Origin: Basidiobolus meristosporus CBS 931.73
Taxonomy: Eukaryota; Basidiobolomycota; Basidiobolomycetes; Basidiobolales; Basidiobolaceae
Direction: 5' to 3'
Length of the DNA: 64,000 bases
Assembly: GCA_002104905.1 (NCBI GenBank)
Contig: MCFE01000027.1
Location: 1 to 64,000 of the forward strand
The notes below the pieces were generated by a model that saw only the letters and a program-made list of their open reading frames with translations, was not told where the DNA came from and did not search any database. The first letter of the stretch is position 1; every line of letters starts with the position of its first letter. This document shows positions 60,613 to 64,000 of this stretch, one piece after another. Position numbers and translations under genes: made by a program.

Positions 60613-62352
60613 CTAGATTCTACAAGGATAACAAATTAGTGCCAAAGTTACAATTCTAAATGAAACATGGATGGATTTACGAGCGCTGTCGTTTGCTGGA
60701 ACTGTCGGCTTGGTTACTAAAAGTGGTTTGAGTGAGCTTGAAACCTTCAGCCCTACGGAAGGAGTCCTGTTGATCGTATTGTTGGTAGTTGGGCAATTTG
60801 GGGTTGCATTACGTGACTTGGGGGTTCGGGTAGCTTTTGGAGTATTGGGTGTAGCATCCTCCACATTTTGTTGGACATTTGATTCCATTGTGTCACTTTC
60901 TTTACCAACTGAGTCAGAATCTGTTGTTTCTTCGGTTTTGCTGACTTTGGGTGCTGCCAATTTCTTCCTTTTAGGCTTCATTGGTGACTTGACTTTCCTT
61001 TTGGATTTCAACGTCTCTTCAAATTCACTTCCACTCTCATCTTCACTGACCAAGCTGTCCACACGAGGAATCGGGTTAGCTGATCCTCTAGATGCTCGCT
61101 TTGGTTTTGCGTTTCCTTCGGAATGCTCAAACTCATTGTCACTCGATCTCGAACTACTGGCTGGCTTTTTCCGCGCTGTGCGTGGGGAAACCCGCTTAGG
61201 TGTTGTGATTTCGTCATCTATTACAATGCTCACATCCTCACTTGGGGCTGTCTTCAATGAAACTTTTGGAATCACGATATTCACTTCAGTCATTGCAGAA
61301 GCGGTTGCCAAGCTTGGATGTGTATCCTCCTCTGAAGATGATGCTTGTTTGTGCTCCTCTTTCTGCTTTACAATCCGCTTTCTCGTATCTTGATTAGGTG
61401 TAGATTGAGGCTTTGTCCTGGGTCTTCCATGGGGGATTAATGCCATTTCATCATCACTTAAAATATCTTTTGTATCACTCAAATCGCCATCGTCAAATAA
61501 ATCTTCGATTTCTATACAGGTCAAAGATCAGCTTCAATCAAACCTTCTAAACATTCATAAACCATCAATTCACCTTTCGGACTAGGTACTTGCTTGGAGT
61601 TCTTCGCTTCCGAGTGACCCTCTTTTACTTTTACTGAAGGGGTCTCAACAGGCCCCGAAGGTGTTGATGTATTTGATGAGGGTTCAGCCTTCTCTTGAGA
61701 CACTATCCGTTGCTGTTCTTGAGGAATTGGCTCAGGAGCTGTATTATTATTGGGAAGCAGTCGTTCTTTACGTCGAGAAGTAGGACGCTCTTGGTTACCA
61801 AAAAAATTTGGATCAGCCCAAATATCCTTAACGACAGTACGGTCGACTCTACCCATATCTATACAATCCTCCTCTACCAAGGAAAGCTCGAGAGCTTTCT
61901 TGATATCGGCCTGCTCTCTCCTCTCTGTGGCGGAGAGGCGAGAACGCTTCGATTCTCTACGTTAACCAAGAGTGTTGGTATGACATCGAACTTTAACTAA
62001 CTAATATGATAGAGGATACCTGTAGCTGCTTTCGGGACCCTCTTTACTAACTGAATCGACGATCTTTTTACGCTCGGTTCCCGCTAAACGAAAATCATCA
62101 AAATCATCTAAAAGAAAGGAAACGAGGTTAACTTTCTTATGTTGATGTGTCTATGGAAAGAGCCTGATAAACAACCTGTCAGATCCTCAAATTTTGGCTT
62201 GGGTTGAAATAGTGGATCGACTTCTGGGTTTACAGCGTAATCGACGTGTTTCTTGGGTCTATTGGAACAAATGGTGGTTGGGCTAAGTCAACAGTCAGTC
62301 AGGTGGGATGCTATACTGGCAGACAGTACCTCGAAGATCTTCTCGCCTCCAT
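60613..62352 (-). CDS. Low-complexity nuclear protein, RAD51AP1-like layout
   Basis: Exons 62352-62330, 62258-62176, 62107-62020, 61956-61574, 61511-60613 (coding order) give 491 residues, all phases closing. N terminus MEARRSSRRPKKHVDYAVNP and the next DDFDDFRLA resemble the basic-then-acidic start of RAD51AP1 (KKPVNY…DSDDDF). ADIKKALELSLVEED matches the RAD51AP1 DLEVALALSVKE helix (also UIM-like). The middle is acidic/basic patches (KRKVKSPMKPKRKKLAAPK). Near the end TPSVGLKVSSSLKPLL resembles the RAD51-binding GLSR…KPLH motif. If right, it would stimulate Rad51 strand invasion. Similarity is short-motif level only; a generic chromatin-associated disordered protein is the alternative. Confidence 0.6.
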
Positions 62353-64000
62353 TCTACAAATGAGACTATGGGTAGCAAAAAATGAGGCAGCCGCTTGTTA
62401 TGAGTGATTCACTTGATTAACGATCGAATTATGACGGGAACGAATCTCTCAACTCCGTTAAAAGGAGCACGTGAATGCGATATCAACAAGTGATGTGTTT
62501 TGATTGACCTAGATTGCGGCTCCTATGGCTGAAAAGCAATTCTATTGGACAACTTTAATATAAGGCATACTTTGTCAAGTCACAGCATGAGCATTTAAGC
62601 AACAACATAATGAAGATTACATCTGGCAATCCAATTTGAATAAATAATTTCATAAAGCTAAGTCATAACCCTTTGGACGACTCATGCTGGCACCATTGAA
62701 GCCAAAATGCGCTCAACTTGTATTCGTACACGGTCATTCTAGACTCGTTGATTGACTTGTCTGGTTGACCTGTGAAGCAGAAGGTATGATCGGAGCAAAG
62801 ATACTCCTTAGGTCCACTGAGCGCACCACCACCCATAGCCTTGCTGGCGAATGCTGCACATAATTGAATGCTAGAGATGTATCCAAGGAAAGACCTCTCG
62901 CAAGAGCTATTGATGTGATTGAAACGCAGCCCCAATTGGGATCATTTCATGGGTTACCAGATACTCGGGAACAAGTATGAAAGCCGGTTAGGTAGAGTCC
63001 TGAAACCTGAATCAGGCACGTAGACTGGTTTGGAAAAACCTCAGGTAACACCAATATGATAACATGCCAGCATCACATTTGTTGCATAGCCTTCAATGGA
63101 TTGAATTGAAGCCATGTATTCCTGATTGATATTTCAAATGACATTCATCGCCCGTTGCATACTGCACTTGTATGGCGATCTGGAGATCGCAATCCAATGA
63201 TTTATAAAGTGCCTAAGAACCCAATGCACCATGCATGGATCGTAAATATAACATCCGGCCACCCCTACCGACTTCATTTAGGAGAGTAGAGGCGCGCATC
63301 CAAACACAATTCTCAGCCAAGGGACACGGTTTCTCGTCACTGCTCTCCAGCACATTTGGAGTTAATCAGTACTCTCTGGGGAGCATACAGGGAGTGGATT
63401 GGCTTGAACAGATTTTAATCGAAAAATTTTCGACCGCCAATAAGGAGCCAGGCCGTTGAAGACTCCGCCTTAAAGAATTATCGGGACCCATCAGATATCG
63501 CCATTATCGCTCAAGCGGCAGTACTTAACCCAAATTGGAGAATTCGAGAATTATTTCCCGGCCAATTGATATATTTGGGCAAGATCTTAATTGCACGATA
63601 GCATTCGGCCAGTCACTCGGAGACTCTTACAACCCAAATCATCCAGACAACAAGAATATTTGCATTCACCAACCCAAATCATTAAGAAGAATATTGCATT
63701 CACCGACCCAAATAAGATGACTATTGCGGGTGGATGTAGTGGCCATTCACGATAGTTTAAATAATATTGGGGGAAATGCGTGTATAAACCCAACCTATGG
63801 GATAGGTGGATGCGGAAAATCAAAGTTTAATGGAATCATCCGATCAAACTTGACGAGATACAGTTACTGCAGCTAACTTCCCCCATGGCCACTGGACAAT
63901 CAAGGGACCATATGAATCTGCCAATACCACACTTTCATTACAGTTGCTGGAGCGATATACGGGATAGAGCATTCTGCCATTGGACTCAGCATAAATCATT
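62353..64000. other. Gene-poor right end
   Basis: No firm gene. A minus-strand open stretch at 62663-62935 (…CERSFLGYISSIQLCAAFAS…, five Cys, no ATG in frame at its start) may be a 3' exon of a Cys-containing protein, but I could not find upstream exons. A repeat of AACCCAAATCAT and AGAATATTGCATTCACC units occurs at 63631-63714. Confidence 0.35.

Noticed and set aside
60671-61393. 240-codon plus-strand open frame opposite the RAD51AP1-like gene
   Set aside because: Leu/Val/Phe-rich antisense of a Lys/Asp/Glu-rich coding strand; not a membrane protein.

Overview
This is a piece of a fungal nuclear chromosome. About 30 protein genes on both strands are cut by many short spliceosomal introns (mostly 50-75 nt, GTRNGT donors, CTAAC or TACTAAC-like branch sites, AG acceptors). 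MGM101, PMT4 and paired fungal homeodomain genes point to Fungi. Several genes that yeasts lack or have simplified point to an early-diverging (zygomycete-grade) lineage rather than Dikarya: a DHTKD1-type dehydrogenase, FKBP25, 5MP/BZW, a CLIP-170 with two zinc knuckles, a plant-TTM3-like CYTH protein and a GDP-fucose transporter. That placement is inference; no species can be named.

Layout. 1-14,150: 3' truncated guanine deaminase (-) with two frameshifts, tRNA-Pro (-), DHTKD1-like 2-oxoacid dehydrogenase E1 (+), a decayed coding remnant, VAP/Scs2-like tail-anchored protein (+), FKBP25 (-), Erv2 sulfhydryl oxidase (+), Arp2 (-). 14,500-30,800: protein O-mannosyltransferase Pmt4 (-), homeodomain factor 1 (+), branched-chain aminotransferase (-), secreted tyrosinase (+), orphan 309-residue protein (-), GDP-fucose transporter (+), mitochondrial Imp1 peptidase (+), a broken unknown gene (-), homeodomain factor 2 (-). 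33,500-47,400: TBC Rab-GAP (-), Spt4 (+), Pex1 (-), COP9 subunit 2 (+), Rad2/FEN1-family nuclease (-), a WxxxF/Y-motif protein resembling a peroxisomal import co-receptor (-), Rac1 (-). 47,800-64,000: 5MP/BZW (-), Rsm22 (+), CLIP-170 (+), Mgm101 (+), C2H2 zinc finger (+), TTM3-like CYTH enzyme (+), a RAD51AP1-like basic/acidic protein (-), and a gene-poor tail.

The genes are ordinary housekeeping and signalling functions and form no operon or metabolic cluster. Themes recur by chance or weakly: secretory pathway (Pmt4, Erv2, GDP-fucose transporter, VAP), peroxisome (Pex1, WxxxF/Y protein), cytoskeleton and polarity (Arp2, Rac1, CLIP-170), mitochondrial genome and translation (Mgm101, Rsm22, Imp1). 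Gene-poor gaps carry short tandem repeats (10-46 bp units) and decayed coding remnants. Several genes have a TATA element about 35-90 nt upstream of the ATG. I found no convincing new multi-gene system; the best leads are single genes (RAD51AP1-like, WxxxF/Y protein, DHTKD1-like enzyme with altered cofactor motifs).
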